Made by a program: the position numbers and the translations under genes | The notes under the pieces: generated by a model | What the model was told of the DNA's origin: nothing | What the model saw: the letters and a program-made list of their open reading frames with translations, nothing else | Database searches by the model: none | Shown: positions 8,223-17,105 of the stretch, one piece after another | Numbering within the stretch: position 1 is the first letter of the stretch | Layout: each line of letters begins with the position of its first letter | Source: Nitrospirota bacterium | GTDB lineage: Bacteria; Nitrospirota; Nitrospiria; Nitrospirales; Nitrospiraceae | Assembly (NCBI GenBank): GCA_004296885.1 | Contig: SCVN01000014.1 | Location: 1 to 64,000, forward strand | Direction of reading: 5' to 3' | Length of the DNA: 64,000 nucleotides

Positions 8223-9752
8223 GTGAGGGTGCAGGTCCAGGTCGGGCGGTTCCGGTCCGGTCCGGCGGGCAGGACCGCCGCGGCCTGTGCCGGTCTCTGT
8301 CTGTTGTTGACCGGCTGTCTCGCGCAAAAGTCCGAGCTGGTCAAGGTCAGCCAGGACTTGGACAAGAAAATCTCCCTGCTGGATCAGCGGGAGAAAGACA
8401 TCGAGGCGAAGAACAAGAATCTCGACGAGCGGATCGCGCAGACCAACACCCTCATCAATGAGGCTCGGGCGAGGGCCCTCAGCGCGATCCGTGAAATCCG
8501 CGAGGAAGACCAGCCGAAAATCCAGGGCAAGATCGATGAGAGCGATTACAAGGTCAAAGCCCTGGAAGCGCGGGTGGAGGACCGGGCCACCAAAATCGAG
8601 CAGTTGATCGCCAAACGCGACGCCGAATCGGAGAAGCGCGCGGCTTCGCTGGAAAAGACCGTGAGCAGTCAAACGGTGGCGCTGGCTTCCATGGCCAAGA
8701 CGGTCGATGGGCGTCTGGAAGAGCATGACAAGGCCGCCGCCGCGGCTCAGGCGCAGACCCGCGCGCTCAACGAGCAGATCGTCCAGTTGAACCGGGCTCT
8801 GACCGATTTCCGACAGGCGCTGTCCGGCTTGGGCGACAAGCTGGTCCAACAGGAGCAACGGACCAACGATGTGTCGGCCAGGCTCCAGGCCGATGCCAAG
8901 GCCACGAACGACCATTTGGACAAGGTGACCAAGAGCGTGGGCACCGTGGCCAAAACGCTGGAGGCGGTCGGCGCCAAATTCGTGGCGCAGGAAGAGGCGC
9001 AGGATCGACGCTTGGACGACATGGCCAAGTCGCTCCATGCAGCCACCGCCCAGATGCAAGCTCTGACCCATACCGTCGCCAAGCTGCAAGGGCAGGGGAA
9101 GGGCGCCAAGGGAAAACCGGACGGAAAGGCAAGTCACCCGGCGACCGGCCAGGCTCCCGCAGCGGCGGAATCCAGGCCCGAGCCTCAGGCGGCCCCCGTA
9201 ATGTCCGAGTCCGAAGCGGGGGCGTCGGAACCGGCGCCAGCGGCATCGGCTGACGAACCGGCCAATGCCGGGGCGGCGGCTGCTTCGGCTGCAGCCGAAG
9301 ACGGCGCTATGCAGGTCGCCGGGCCGCTGGCCGGCGAGGCGCTCCTGACAGGTGACGGAGACCGGGCCGGCGGAGCCAAAGCGGCCTATGATCGGTCGTT
9401 CCAGCGGTTCAAACAAAAAGATTTCGACGGGGCGCTGGAACGGTTTTCGGAGTTTCTGACCCAGTACCCGACGAGCAAGCTGGCGCCGAACGCGCAGTAT
9501 TGGATCGGAGAATGTTACTTCGGCAAGAATGAATACGGCCGGGCCATTGCCGCCTATGAGCAGGTGAAAGCCATTGATCCGGCCAGCGAGAAGGTGCCGG
9601 CCGCGCTGTTCAAGAAGGGGCTGGCCTACCTCGCGCTCAAGGATCGCAAGAAAGCGTCGCTGGCGTTGACGCAAGTGGTCGAGGTGTTTCCCAAGAGCCC
9701 CGAAGCGGGCAAGGCCCGCGAAAAATTAGTCCAACTCAACCAAGGCCGATAA
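8223..9752 (+). CDS. large YbgF/CpoB-like lipoprotein with coiled coil and TPR
   Basis: Exported protein of 509 aa. A signal peptide ends at lipobox LLTGC (Cys about 36), so it is probably a lipoprotein. A very long coiled coil fills about 40-290 (heptad-rich, Lys/Glu/Ala). An Ala/Pro/Glu-rich low-complexity linker spans about 290-390. The C-terminal 120 residues are tandem TPRs of the YbgF/CpoB type (FKQKDFDGALERFSEFLTQY, YWIGECYFGKNEYGRAI). The next gene encodes a shorter protein with the same ending, so the pair looks like a tandem duplication. CpoB coordinates peptidoglycan synthesis with Tol constriction; the extended coil here could reach further in the periplasm (inference). It starts at GTG. 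Confidence 0.8.
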   Translation: MRVQVQVGRFRSGPAGRTAAACAGLCLLLTGCLAQKSELVKVSQDLDKKISLLDQREKDIEAKNKNLDERIAQTNTLINEARARALSAIREIREEDQPKIQGKIDESDYKVKALEARVEDRATKIEQLIAKRDAESEKRAASLEKTVSSQTVALASMAKTVDGRLEEHDKAAAAAQAQTRALNEQIVQLNRALTDFRQALSGLGDKLVQQEQRTNDVSARLQADAKATNDHLDKVTKSVGTVAKTLEAVGAKFVAQEEAQDRRLDDMAKSLHAATAQMQALTHTVAKLQGQGKGAKGKPDGKASHPATGQAPAAAESRPEPQAAPVMSESEAGASEPAPAASADEPANAGAAAASAAAEDGAMQVAGPLAGEALLTGDGDRAGGAKAAYDRSFQRFKQKDFDGALERFSEFLTQYPTSKLAPNAQYWIGECYFGKNEYGRAIAAYEQVKAIDPASEKVPAALFKKGLAYLALKDRKKASLALTQVVEVFPKSPEAGKAREKLVQLNQGR

Positions 9753-9756
9753 CATC

Positions 9757-10602
9757 ATGCGAATGTGTCATGTGCCGTCCGGACTATCCGTCAGGTTGCT
9801 GGCCGTCATGGCCTGGGGTTGGCTCACCCTCGCCGGCTGTGCCAGCCACGCCGACTTCGTGAAGACCCAGGAGCAAGTCCGGGCCGTCGCCAAATTGCAG
9901 GAGCAGGACCGGCAACGCGACGAAGAGATCCAAAAACGGCTCCAAACCCTGGAGTCGAAAGGCGGCAAGACTCCGCCGGCGGACCAGGCGGTCAAGGGGC
10001 GGACGAAGGACGTGGAGGCGCTCCGGCAGCAGATGGAAGAACTGACGGACCGGTTGAACGACCTGGACCGCCGGGTCGCCCGGCTGCAAGACAGCCAGTA
10101 CGCCTCACCGACGCCGGCCCCGGCCAAGCCGGATGCGACGCCCGCCCAGCCGCCCAACGAACCGTCCCGACAGTCCAAACCGGCCAAGCTGCCGGAGCCT
10201 CCGGCCGTCCTTCCCGGCACCCCGGACATTTCACCCACCAGTGCGTTCAACTTGGCGCAGAACGACTATCTCAACGGGCGGTATGAGTTGGCCATCCGGG
10301 GCTTCGAGCGGTTCTTGAAAGATTTTCCCTCGACGTCGAAAACCCCCGATGCCCATTATTTCATCGGCGAATCGTACTACAGCCTGAAAGACTACCCGCA
10401 TGCGATGCAAGCCTTCGACGTGGTCATCCAGGAATATCCGAAGAGCGAAAAAGTGCCTCCCGCTCTGTTCAAGCTGGGGCTGTCCTCGGCGGAAACCGGC
10501 GATCCCCTGAAAGCGCGTAGTTACCTGAAGCGGGTGCTTGAGGAGTTTTCCTCCTCCAACGAAGCCAAGCTCGCCAAGAACAAACTGGCCGAACTCCGAT
10601 GA
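9757..10602 (+). CDS. cpoB: Tol-Pal associated TPR lipoprotein CpoB/YbgF
   Basis: Protein of 281 aa, the normal CpoB/YbgF length. A signal peptide ends at LTLAGC, so it is probably lipid-modified here, whereas E. coli CpoB is soluble. A coiled-coil trimerisation segment follows (about 40-115) with a Pro-rich linker. Three TPRs occupy about 165-281 (YELAIRGFERFLKDFP, HYFIGESYYSLKDYPHAM). The start is 4 bp after the upstream paralogue, with no separate promoter visible. It is the most canonical of the two tandem copies. Confidence 0.88.
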   Translation: MRMCHVPSGLSVRLLAVMAWGWLTLAGCASHADFVKTQEQVRAVAKLQEQDRQRDEEIQKRLQTLESKGGKTPPADQAVKGRTKDVEALRQQMEELTDRLNDLDRRVARLQDSQYASPTPAPAKPDATPAQPPNEPSRQSKPAKLPEPPAVLPGTPDISPTSAFNLAQNDYLNGRYELAIRGFERFLKDFPSTSKTPDAHYFIGESYYSLKDYPHAMQAFDVVIQEYPKSEKVPPALFKLGLSSAETGDPLKARSYLKRVLEEFSSSNEAKLAKNKLAELR

Positions 10603-10711
10603 GTCGCTCCCCACAGTCCGCCCCGCCGCCGGCGCGGTGCCGTCCGGCTCGCGTTGTGAGCCGCGCGTCCGCCGCCCGCAACAATTTTGGCAACCAGAGG
10701 AGGCCAGGTCG

Positions 10712-12526
10712 GTGACCCTCGTGAGCCGTACTGGAAAAATTCAGGTGTTGCCCGGCGACGTGGTCAGCAAGATCGCCGCCGGCGAAGTGGTGGAACGGCC
10801 GGCGTCCGTCGTGCGGGAGTTGGTGGATAACAGCCTGGATGCCGGCGCGACGAAAATTACGGTGGAGGTGCGGGACGGCGGGCGTACGCTGATCAAAGTG
10901 ACCGACGACGGGGAAGGGATGAGCCCGGAGGACGCCCCGCTGGCTCTGCAACGCCATGCGACCAGCAAGGTTCGCTCGGAACAGGACCTCTGGTTCATCC
11001 AGACGCTAGGGTTTCGAGGAGAAGCCCTGCCCAGCATCGCCTCCGTGTCCCGGCTGACGCTGATCACGGCCCGGCGGGATGAGCCGGTGGGCACCAGATT
11101 GGTCCTCACGGGCGGGGTGACGGAGCAGCGGGAGGACGTGGCCGCGTCACCCGGCACCCAGATCGAGGCGACGGACCTGTTCTTCAATACGCCGGCGAGA
11201 AAAAAGTTCTTGAAAGCCACGCCGACGGAGTTGTCGCACATCTGCCAGGTGATGCAACAAGCGGCGCTGGCCTGGCCGCAGGTCCGGTTTCGGTTGCTGC
11301 ACAACGGGCAGGAGGTGTTGGACTATCCGGCTGCCGCGTCCCTGCGCGACCGGCTGCTGCAACTCTACGGCCAGCGCTGGCTGGAGCAGGTGGTGGATGT
11401 GCGGGGCGAGGGCCCTGGCCTGCGTCTGACCGGCGTGACCGTACACGGAGCTCAGGTGAGGGCCGGACGCACCCCGCAGGAACTGTTCGTCAACCGCCGC
11501 GCCGTCAAGAGTCCGACCGTGGCTCATGCGATCGCCGACGGGTACGGCTCCTTCCTGGCCAAGGGGCGATATCCTCAATATGTCTTGTTCCTGGAGGTGG
11601 AGCCGGCGCGGGTGGATGTGAACGTGCATCCGGCGAAGCGCGAGGTGCGGTTTGCCGATCAGGACCTGGTCCATCAAACGGTCCGGCGTTCGGTCCGGAC
11701 GGCCCTGGGCGGCAGTCCGGAGAGCATTCAGCTTGACGGGCAGTCTCAGCAACCGACCGACCGGGCCGCGGGCGGATCAGCCGGCTGGCAGACTCAGCCG
11801 GCTCTGCTCCTGCGAAGGGAAGGTCTGCAGACGACGACGGGCCGGGCGAACCCAGCCGGACGGGATGCAGCGTCCTCCTTCTCGGGAGACGAGCAGCTGG
11901 CCGTCCCGGGGATCGGGGAGGCCTCGCCCGGCTATCTAATTGAGGCGGCGAGCGAGGTGACTCCGCTGGGCCAGGTCAGCGGGACGTTTTTGGTCGCCCA
12001 GGTCGGCACGGAGCTGCAGGTGATCGATCAGCATACGGCGCATGAACGGGTGCTGTTCGAGCGTTTGTGGCGGGCCTGGCTGGAACATCGCGTGCCGTCC
12101 CAGCCCTTGCTCATTTCGGAGCCGATCGAGGTGCCGCTCCAGGGTGCCGCGTTGCTCACGCGTCACCTGCCGGAGTTGGACAAACTCGGGCTCTCCATCG
12201 AGCCTTTCGGGGCCGGCGCCTTCGTGGTGCGGGCGGTTCCGGCCCAGCTGGCGCATCTGGACTATGTCGCGCTCGTGCACGACTTGATCGAAGACCTGTC
12301 GGAATGGAACGCCGCCTCGTCGCTGGAGGCCAAGGTGCGGCCCATCCTGGCGACGCTGGCCTGTCACAGCGCGGTGCGGGCCGGTCGGGCGATGGAACCG
12401 TCCGAGAGCAAGCAGCTGATCGAAGACTGGGTGCGCGAGGGGTTGCCGATGACCTGCCCGCACGGGCGGCGGGTGGCGCTCCGCTTTCCCGCGGCGGAAT
12501 TGGGTAAAATCTTTGGCCGCGCCTAA
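10712..12526 (+). CDS. mutL: DNA mismatch repair protein MutL
   Basis: GHKL ATPase of 604 aa that couples MutS to downstream repair. ATP-site motifs are present: AGEVVERPASVVRELVDNSL (motif I, E and N), DDGEGM (II) and TLGFRGEALPSIASV (III). The C-terminal dimerisation/endonuclease domain holds DQHTAHERVLFE (the DQHAxxExxxxE motif with A replaced by T), ACHSAVRAG and CPHGRR, so it looks like a nicking-type MutL. The GTG at 10712 is chosen: AGAGGAGG lies 8 nt upstream, and the protein then begins at the conserved TGKIQVLPGDVVSKIA. A longer in-frame reading from 10538 would overlap cpoB. No mutS lies next to it. Confidence 0.95.
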   Translation: MTLVSRTGKIQVLPGDVVSKIAAGEVVERPASVVRELVDNSLDAGATKITVEVRDGGRTLIKVTDDGEGMSPEDAPLALQRHATSKVRSEQDLWFIQTLGFRGEALPSIASVSRLTLITARRDEPVGTRLVLTGGVTEQREDVAASPGTQIEATDLFFNTPARKKFLKATPTELSHICQVMQQAALAWPQVRFRLLHNGQEVLDYPAAASLRDRLLQLYGQRWLEQVVDVRGEGPGLRLTGVTVHGAQVRAGRTPQELFVNRRAVKSPTVAHAIADGYGSFLAKGRYPQYVLFLEVEPARVDVNVHPAKREVRFADQDLVHQTVRRSVRTALGGSPESIQLDGQSQQPTDRAAGGSAGWQTQPALLLRREGLQTTTGRANPAGRDAASSFSGDEQLAVPGIGEASPGYLIEAASEVTPLGQVSGTFLVAQVGTELQVIDQHTAHERVLFERLWRAWLEHRVPSQPLLISEPIEVPLQGAALLTRHLPELDKLGLSIEPFGAGAFVVRAVPAQLAHLDYVALVHDLIEDLSEWNAASSLEAKVRPILATLACHSAVRAGRAMEPSESKQLIEDWVREGLPMTCPHGRRVALRFPAAELGKIFGRA

Positions 12527-12532
12527 CGCAGC

Positions 12533-12615
12533 AATGCTTAATGTTGCATTGTTAATGTTCAATTAAAAACCGGTTATGACTTCCATTCAACATTCAACAT
12601 TGAACATTGAGAATT
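12533..12615. repeat. inverted 7-bp repeat arrays between mutL and miaA
   Basis: Positions 12533-12564 are heptads of the AATGTTN type and 12584-12615 are heptads of the ATTCAAC/ATTGAAC type, nearly the inverse. The loop is 19 nt. The annotated miaA ATG at 12576 lies in the loop, and the right arm is translated as the first residues of MiaA. Confidence 0.65.
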
Positions 12616-13607
12616 CTCTTAAGGCGAAGCCCCTCGTCGCCCTGGTCGGGCCGACCGCCGTGGGCAAGAGCCGCGTCGGGATTCTGTTGGCCAAGGCGTT
12701 GGGCACGGAGGTCCTCACGGCCGATTCGCGCCAGGTCTTTTGCGGCATGGATATCGGTATGGACAAACCGACGGTGGCGGAGCGGCAAGGGGTGCCGCAC
12801 CGGCTGATCGATCTGGTCGAGCCGGACCAGCCGTTCAACGTGGGGCTCTATCGCCGGCACGCGCTGGAGGAGATCGGGCGTTTGCATGGAGCGGGGAAGC
12901 TCCCTCTGCTGGTCGGCGGAACGGGCCTTTACGTGCGCGCGCTGCTGCGGGGCTTGTGGGACGGGCCGGCGGCCGATTGGGCTTTGCGCGGGAGGCTGGA
13001 AGCCGAGGCGCGCGACCAGGGGATCGGGGTGCTCTACCAGGAACTGTCCCGTGTGGACCCGGCCTCGGCGCAGCGGCTGCATCCGCACGACCAGGTGAAG
13101 ATCATCCGGGCCTTGGAGGTCTACCGGTTGTCCGGGCGTCCGCTCTCCGCCGCGATTCACGAACATGCCTTCGGCGAATCGCCGTTCTCGTCGCTCGTGA
13201 TCGGCCTGACGCGCGACCGGGAGGCGCTCTATCGAAGGGTTGATGCCAGGGTTGACGAGCAGTTGGCCAAGGGCTTGCTGGAGGAAACCCGGAGCTTGTT
13301 GGCCGAGGGGTATCGTCGCGAACTGGGCTCCATGAAGGGGCTCGGGTACCGGCAGATGGCCGGGTACCTGGCCGGCGAATATCCTTATGCCGAGGCGGTG
13401 CGCCTGCTCAAGCGGGACACGCGGCATTTCGCCAAACGGCAACTGACTTGGTTCCGCAAAGAGCCGGGGCTGATCTGGCTGACGATCGGAGAGCAGGACA
13501 GGTTCGAAGACGTGTCGGCTCGCATCGTGGAACTGGTCCATCGGTTCCTGGCCGACCTGGCCGGGGCGGCGAGAAAAGAAATACGGAAGACGGTCGTGGC
13601 AACCTAG
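12576..13607 (+). CDS. miaA: tRNA dimethylallyltransferase MiaA
   Basis: Transfers the dimethylallyl group to A37 of tRNAs that read UNN codons; cytoplasmic. Of 343 aa, the conserved protein starts at about residue 18: the P-loop GPTAVGKS (25-32), then TADSRQVFCGMDIGMDKP and GGTGLYVRALLRG, and further on the signature TRHFAKRQLTWFR. The first 15 residues (MTSIQHSTLNIENSL) are encoded by a heptad repeat arm and carry no family similarity. No Shine-Dalgarno lies before ATG 12576, so the true start is uncertain and may be a non-ATG codon. mtnP follows 14 bp downstream. Confidence 0.93.
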   Translation: MTSIQHSTLNIENSLKAKPLVALVGPTAVGKSRVGILLAKALGTEVLTADSRQVFCGMDIGMDKPTVAERQGVPHRLIDLVEPDQPFNVGLYRRHALEEIGRLHGAGKLPLLVGGTGLYVRALLRGLWDGPAADWALRGRLEAEARDQGIGVLYQELSRVDPASAQRLHPHDQVKIIRALEVYRLSGRPLSAAIHEHAFGESPFSSLVIGLTRDREALYRRVDARVDEQLAKGLLEETRSLLAEGYRRELGSMKGLGYRQMAGYLAGEYPYAEAVRLLKRDTRHFAKRQLTWFRKEPGLIWLTIGEQDRFEDVSARIVELVHRFLADLAGAARKEIRKTVVAT

Positions 13608-13621
13608 GAGGAGAGCAAAGA

Positions 13622-14524
13622 GTGGCACGCAAGCAGGCAGCGCAAGCGAGAGCAACCATCGGTATTATCGGAGGCAGCGGCCTCTATGAAATGGACGGGT
13701 TGGAGCAAGTCCGCGAGGTGAAGGTCAACACGCCGTTCGGCAAGCCGTCCGACGCCATCATCCTCGGCCGGATCGACGGGCGTTCCGTGGCCTTTCTCTC
13801 CCGGCATGGCCGGGGACACCGCATCAGCCCGAGCGAGATCAACTACCGGGCCAACATCTATGCCATGAAATCGCTGGGGGTCACCCGAGTGATCGCCGTC
13901 AGCGCGGTGGGCAGCATGAAGGAATCGGTGCGGCCGGGCGACGTGCTGTTGCCGGATCAGTTCATCGACTTCACGAAACGCCGGATCGGCACCTTTTTCG
14001 ATCGGGGCATCGTGGCCCACGTGGCGTTCGCCGACCCGATCTGCCCGCATCTCTCGGGCGCGATGGCCGAGGCCGCCCAGGGGGCCGGCGCCACCGTGCA
14101 TCGGGGGGGGACCTATCTCTGCATCGAGGGACCTCAGTTCTCCACGCGGAGCGAGTCCTTCCTCTACCGGCAGTGGGGCGTGGATGTGATCGGGATGACC
14201 AACCTGCCCGAAGCCAAGCTGGCGCGGGAAGCCGAGATCTGCTACGCCACGTTGGCGCTGCCGACCGACTACGATTGCTGGCATTCCAGCGAGGAGTCCG
14301 TGACGGTCGAGGCGATCCTGGCGACCCTCCACAAGAACGTGGCGATGGCCAAACGCATCCTGCGCGCCACGTTGCCGGTTGCCGAGGAGCCGCGGACCTG
14401 CGCTTGCGGGACGGCATTGGAGTACGCGGTGCTGACGGCGCCGGACAAGATCACCAAGGAGGCGCGCAAGCGTCTCGGCTTATTGCTGGGCCGGCGCTAT
14501 GCGCCGGCGAAAGGAGGCCGCTGA
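13622..14524 (+). CDS. mtnP: S-methyl-5'-thioadenosine phosphorylase
   Basis: Cleaves methylthioadenosine (a by-product of polyamine and other SAM-dependent synthesis) with phosphate to adenine and 5-methylthioribose-1-phosphate. 300 aa, usual for the family. Seen: phosphate loop IGIIGGSGLY, SRHGRGHRISPSEINYRANI, EGPQFSTRSES, the substrate block GMTNLPEAKLAREAEICYA and TDYDCWH. The GTG start at 13622 has AGGAGGAG 8 nt upstream. MTA phosphorylase is favoured over inosine phosphorylase by the DYDCWH end of the active site, but some family members prefer other nucleosides. Confidence 0.92.
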   Translation: MARKQAAQARATIGIIGGSGLYEMDGLEQVREVKVNTPFGKPSDAIILGRIDGRSVAFLSRHGRGHRISPSEINYRANIYAMKSLGVTRVIAVSAVGSMKESVRPGDVLLPDQFIDFTKRRIGTFFDRGIVAHVAFADPICPHLSGAMAEAAQGAGATVHRGGTYLCIEGPQFSTRSESFLYRQWGVDVIGMTNLPEAKLAREAEICYATLALPTDYDCWHSSEESVTVEAILATLHKNVAMAKRILRATLPVAEEPRTCACGTALEYAVLTAPDKITKEARKRLGLLLGRRYAPAKGGR

Positions 14525-14525
14525 G

Positions 14526-15440
14526 ATGGGCAAGCTGTTGGTCGTCGGCTCGGTCGCGTTGGATACGGTCCGAACTCCGTTTGGCGAAGGCACCGAGGTA
14601 TTGGGCGGGTCGGCGACCTATTTTGCAACCGCGGCCAGTTATTTCACCGGCGTGGATCTCATCGCCGTGGTGGGGGAGGATTTTCCGGAGGCCCACCTGA
14701 AGTTCCTCAAGAGCCGCGGCATCGACCTGGCGGGATTGGAACGGCGGCCCGGCCAGACCTTTCGCTGGAAAGGCGAGTATACTCACCAGCTGAACGAAGC
14801 CCATACCCTGGACACCAAGCTGAACGTCTTCGAAACGTTCCGGCCCAAGATTCCCGAGGCGTACCGGTCGCCGGACTTGCTGTTTCTCGGCAATATCGAC
14901 CCGGAGCTCCAGTTGGACGTGCTGCAGCAGGTCAAGCGGCCCACGCTGGTGGCCTGCGACACGATGAATTTTTGGATCAACGGCAAGCGGGACGCGCTCT
15001 GGCGCACGTTGGCCCAGGTGGACGTGCTGGTGATCAACGACGGCGAGGCCAGGGCGCTGGGCGAGTCGCCGAACCTCGTGCAAGTGGCGCAAAAGATTCT
15101 CGCCAAGGGGCCCAAGCATCTGATCATCAAGCGGGGGGAGTACGGGGTCTTGTTCTTCAACCAGAAGCAGATGTTCGGGGCCCCCGCCTATCCGCTCGAA
15201 CAGGTCCGCGATCCGACCGGGGCCGGGGACACGTTTGCGGGAGGCTTCATGGGATACCTGGCGGCGACCGGCAATCTGTCGGAGCAGGCCATCCGGCAGG
15301 CGATCATCTTCGGCAGCGTCATGGCTTCCTTTACGGTTGAGGCCTTCAGTCTTGACCGATTGCGCGCGCTGGATTACAAAGAGATCGAAGCCCGGTTTCG
15401 GGAATTCAAGCGGCTCACCCATTTTGACGATTTGCCGTGA
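14526..15440 (+). CDS. PfkB family carbohydrate/nucleoside kinase
   Basis: Ribokinase-fold kinase of 304 aa. Seen: N-terminal GSVALDTVRTPFG, the GG-containing substrate patch LGGSATYFATAAS, and the C-terminal PfkB signature RDPTGAGDTFAGGFMGYLA with catalytic Asp (GAGD). The AAAGGAGG ribosome site overlaps the mtnP end, and the next gene overlaps by four bases, so it is in the same operon. The substrate is unknown; nucleoside or ribose salvage is suggested by the adjacent MTA phosphorylase (inference). Confidence 0.87.
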   Translation: MGKLLVVGSVALDTVRTPFGEGTEVLGGSATYFATAASYFTGVDLIAVVGEDFPEAHLKFLKSRGIDLAGLERRPGQTFRWKGEYTHQLNEAHTLDTKLNVFETFRPKIPEAYRSPDLLFLGNIDPELQLDVLQQVKRPTLVACDTMNFWINGKRDALWRTLAQVDVLVINDGEARALGESPNLVQVAQKILAKGPKHLIIKRGEYGVLFFNQKQMFGAPAYPLEQVRDPTGAGDTFAGGFMGYLAATGNLSEQAIRQAIIFGSVMASFTVEAFSLDRLRALDYKEIEARFREFKRLTHFDDLP

Positions 15441-16111
15441 GGTCGCCATTGCTTCAGCGCGTGAGTGGAACCGTTCTGGCCTGTCTCCTCTGCTGGATGG
15501 GCGGGTGGCTGGGCTGCGGCTCGGAGGAAGCGGTCAAGCGGGCCGACGGCTATTACAAAGAAGGGATGGCCAATCTGGAGAACAATCGCCAGAAGGCCTT
15601 TGTCTCCTTCCAGAAGGCGATCCAGGAAAATCCCAAGCATCGGGACGCGCATTATTATGCGGGGCATATCTATGCCGAACAGCAGAAATATCCGCAGGCC
15701 GAGGAGGAGTTCCGCGAAGCGTTACGGATCGACCCTGAGTACTCCGAGGCACGCAATTACCTGGGCAACGTGCTCAAGGAGCAGGACCGCTGGCAGGAGG
15801 CGATCAGCGCCTATCGTCGCGCGTTGAGCAACCCCTTGTACGCGACGCCGGACGTGGCCTGGTACAATCTGGGCCTGGCCCTCGCCCATGAAGGCGATAT
15901 GCCGGGGGCGGCGCGGGCCTTCGAAGACGCCCTGTTGGTAACGCCTCCAAACGCCCCTTCGGCGCAGGTGCAGTTGGAGTTGGGGCGGGTCTATTACCGT
16001 CTTGGTTATGATACGAAGGCGCGCGAGTTTCTGATGCGCGTGGCCACGTTGGATAAGGGCGGACGGTTCGCCGCCGAGGCGAACCAATTACTGGAGCGGC
16101 TCAGGCCGTAG
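15437..16111 (+). CDS. TPR lipoprotein
   Basis: Exported protein of 224 aa. A hydrophobic signal segment ends near WLGCGSEE, a probable lipid-attachment Cys at about 27. Five or so TPR units follow (AFVSFQKAIQENPKHRDAHY, YAGHIYAEQQKYPQAEEEF, YLGNVLKEQDRWQEAISAYR, YNLGLALAHEGDMPGAARAF). The layout resembles PilW/PilF-type pilotins, but no pilus genes are near. It starts at a GTG that overlaps the kinase stop (GTGA). Confidence 0.78.
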   Translation: MRSPLLQRVSGTVLACLLCWMGGWLGCGSEEAVKRADGYYKEGMANLENNRQKAFVSFQKAIQENPKHRDAHYYAGHIYAEQQKYPQAEEEFREALRIDPEYSEARNYLGNVLKEQDRWQEAISAYRRALSNPLYATPDVAWYNLGLALAHEGDMPGAARAFEDALLVTPPNAPSAQVQLELGRVYYRLGYDTKAREFLMRVATLDKGGRFAAEANQLLERLRP

Positions 16112-16127
16112 CGGACGACGGAGTCAT

Positions 16128-17045
16128 ATGGAATCGATCGGGGATTTTTTCAGGCAGGTCCGCGAAACCAAGGGGCTGACGCTCGACGATGTCGCCTCGA
16201 AGACCCGCATTCATCCGGAATTCCTGATGGCGCTCGAGGAGGGCAATTATGCCCGGTTGCCGGATCAGGTGTTCGCCAAGGGGTTCGTCCGATCCTATGC
16301 CCGTTCCCTGGGACTGGACGAGGAGGACGCCATGCGGCGGTTCGCCGATTCCGCGGGGTCCTTCTACAACAAGCAATCGGAGCTCGAACTGCTGCGGGTG
16401 CGGCAGGTGGCGGATGAACGTCAGCGGCAGGCAAACCGCAAGGTGATCTTTGCCGCCGCCGCCGTGGCGGTGCTGGCGTTGGTCCTGTTGCTCGGTCGCG
16501 AGCAATCCACGATGACCAAGCACCGCCCGGCTGTCGACGCGGAGCCGCCCGCCGCCCCTGCGGGGCCGGCGACGGGCGCATCGCGCGCCCAGGCCGAGCG
16601 CAAGCCTTCCGACAGCGCGCCGGTTCGCCGCGGGCCGGAGCGGCCCGAGACCGGGCCCTCTGCCGCAACAGAGCCGAAGCCCCAGGAGGCGGTGCCGGGG
16701 CCCGGCCAGTCGGCCGCGGAGCAGGAGGCGATATTGCCCCTGCCGACGGTATCCACCTCCCCCCTGGCGGGCCTGCCGGGCCAGGCCGACCCGACGCATT
16801 CGGCCCCGCTGGTGCTTGACCTGGAGGCGCTGGAACTCAGTTGGGTCGTCATACAGATAGACGGGGCCAGCCCCCACGAGGCCTTGATGCGGCCCGGCGA
16901 CCGGGTACAATGGAAGGCCTCGGACCGGTTTTCCCTGACCCTGGGCAATGCCGGCGGCGTCCGTGTCTCGCTCAACGGCAAACAACAGGGCCCCTTCGGC
17001 CCGCGCGGCCGAGTGGCTCGGGACATCGTGCTCAAACGGCCGTGA
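16128..17045 (+). CDS. RodZ-like helix-turn-helix membrane protein
   Basis: 305 aa. The N-terminal 75 residues are an Xre-like HTH of the RodZ type (SIGDFFRQVRETKGLTLDDV, LMALEEGNYARLPDQVFAKG). A charged linker, one membrane helix at about 105-123 (VIFAAAAVAVLALVLLLG), a Pro/Ala-rich periplasmic linker and a C-terminal beta domain of the RodZ/DUF4115 type (LSWVVIQIDGASPHEALMRP, VSLNGKQQGPFG) follow. RodZ ties MreB to the cell-wall elongation machinery. Cytosolic aromatic residues needed for MreB contact cannot be checked by eye. Confidence 0.8.
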   Translation: MESIGDFFRQVRETKGLTLDDVASKTRIHPEFLMALEEGNYARLPDQVFAKGFVRSYARSLGLDEEDAMRRFADSAGSFYNKQSELELLRVRQVADERQRQANRKVIFAAAAVAVLALVLLLGREQSTMTKHRPAVDAEPPAAPAGPATGASRAQAERKPSDSAPVRRGPERPETGPSAATEPKPQEAVPGPGQSAAEQEAILPLPTVSTSPLAGLPGQADPTHSAPLVLDLEALELSWVVIQIDGASPHEALMRPGDRVQWKASDRFSLTLGNAGGVRVSLNGKQQGPFGPRGRVARDIVLKRP

Positions 17046-17105
17046 TGCGTCATTCCTGAAGCATGAAGCGCGAGATGGTTCGACGCTGCATGCGCGACGG
17101 TTTTC

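Noticed and set aside
7509-9674. 721-codon open frame on the minus strand
   Set aside because: It is antisense to pal and the long YbgF-like gene; composition is Arg/Leu/Gly-rich as expected from a GC-rich mirror frame, with no domain or ribosome site.
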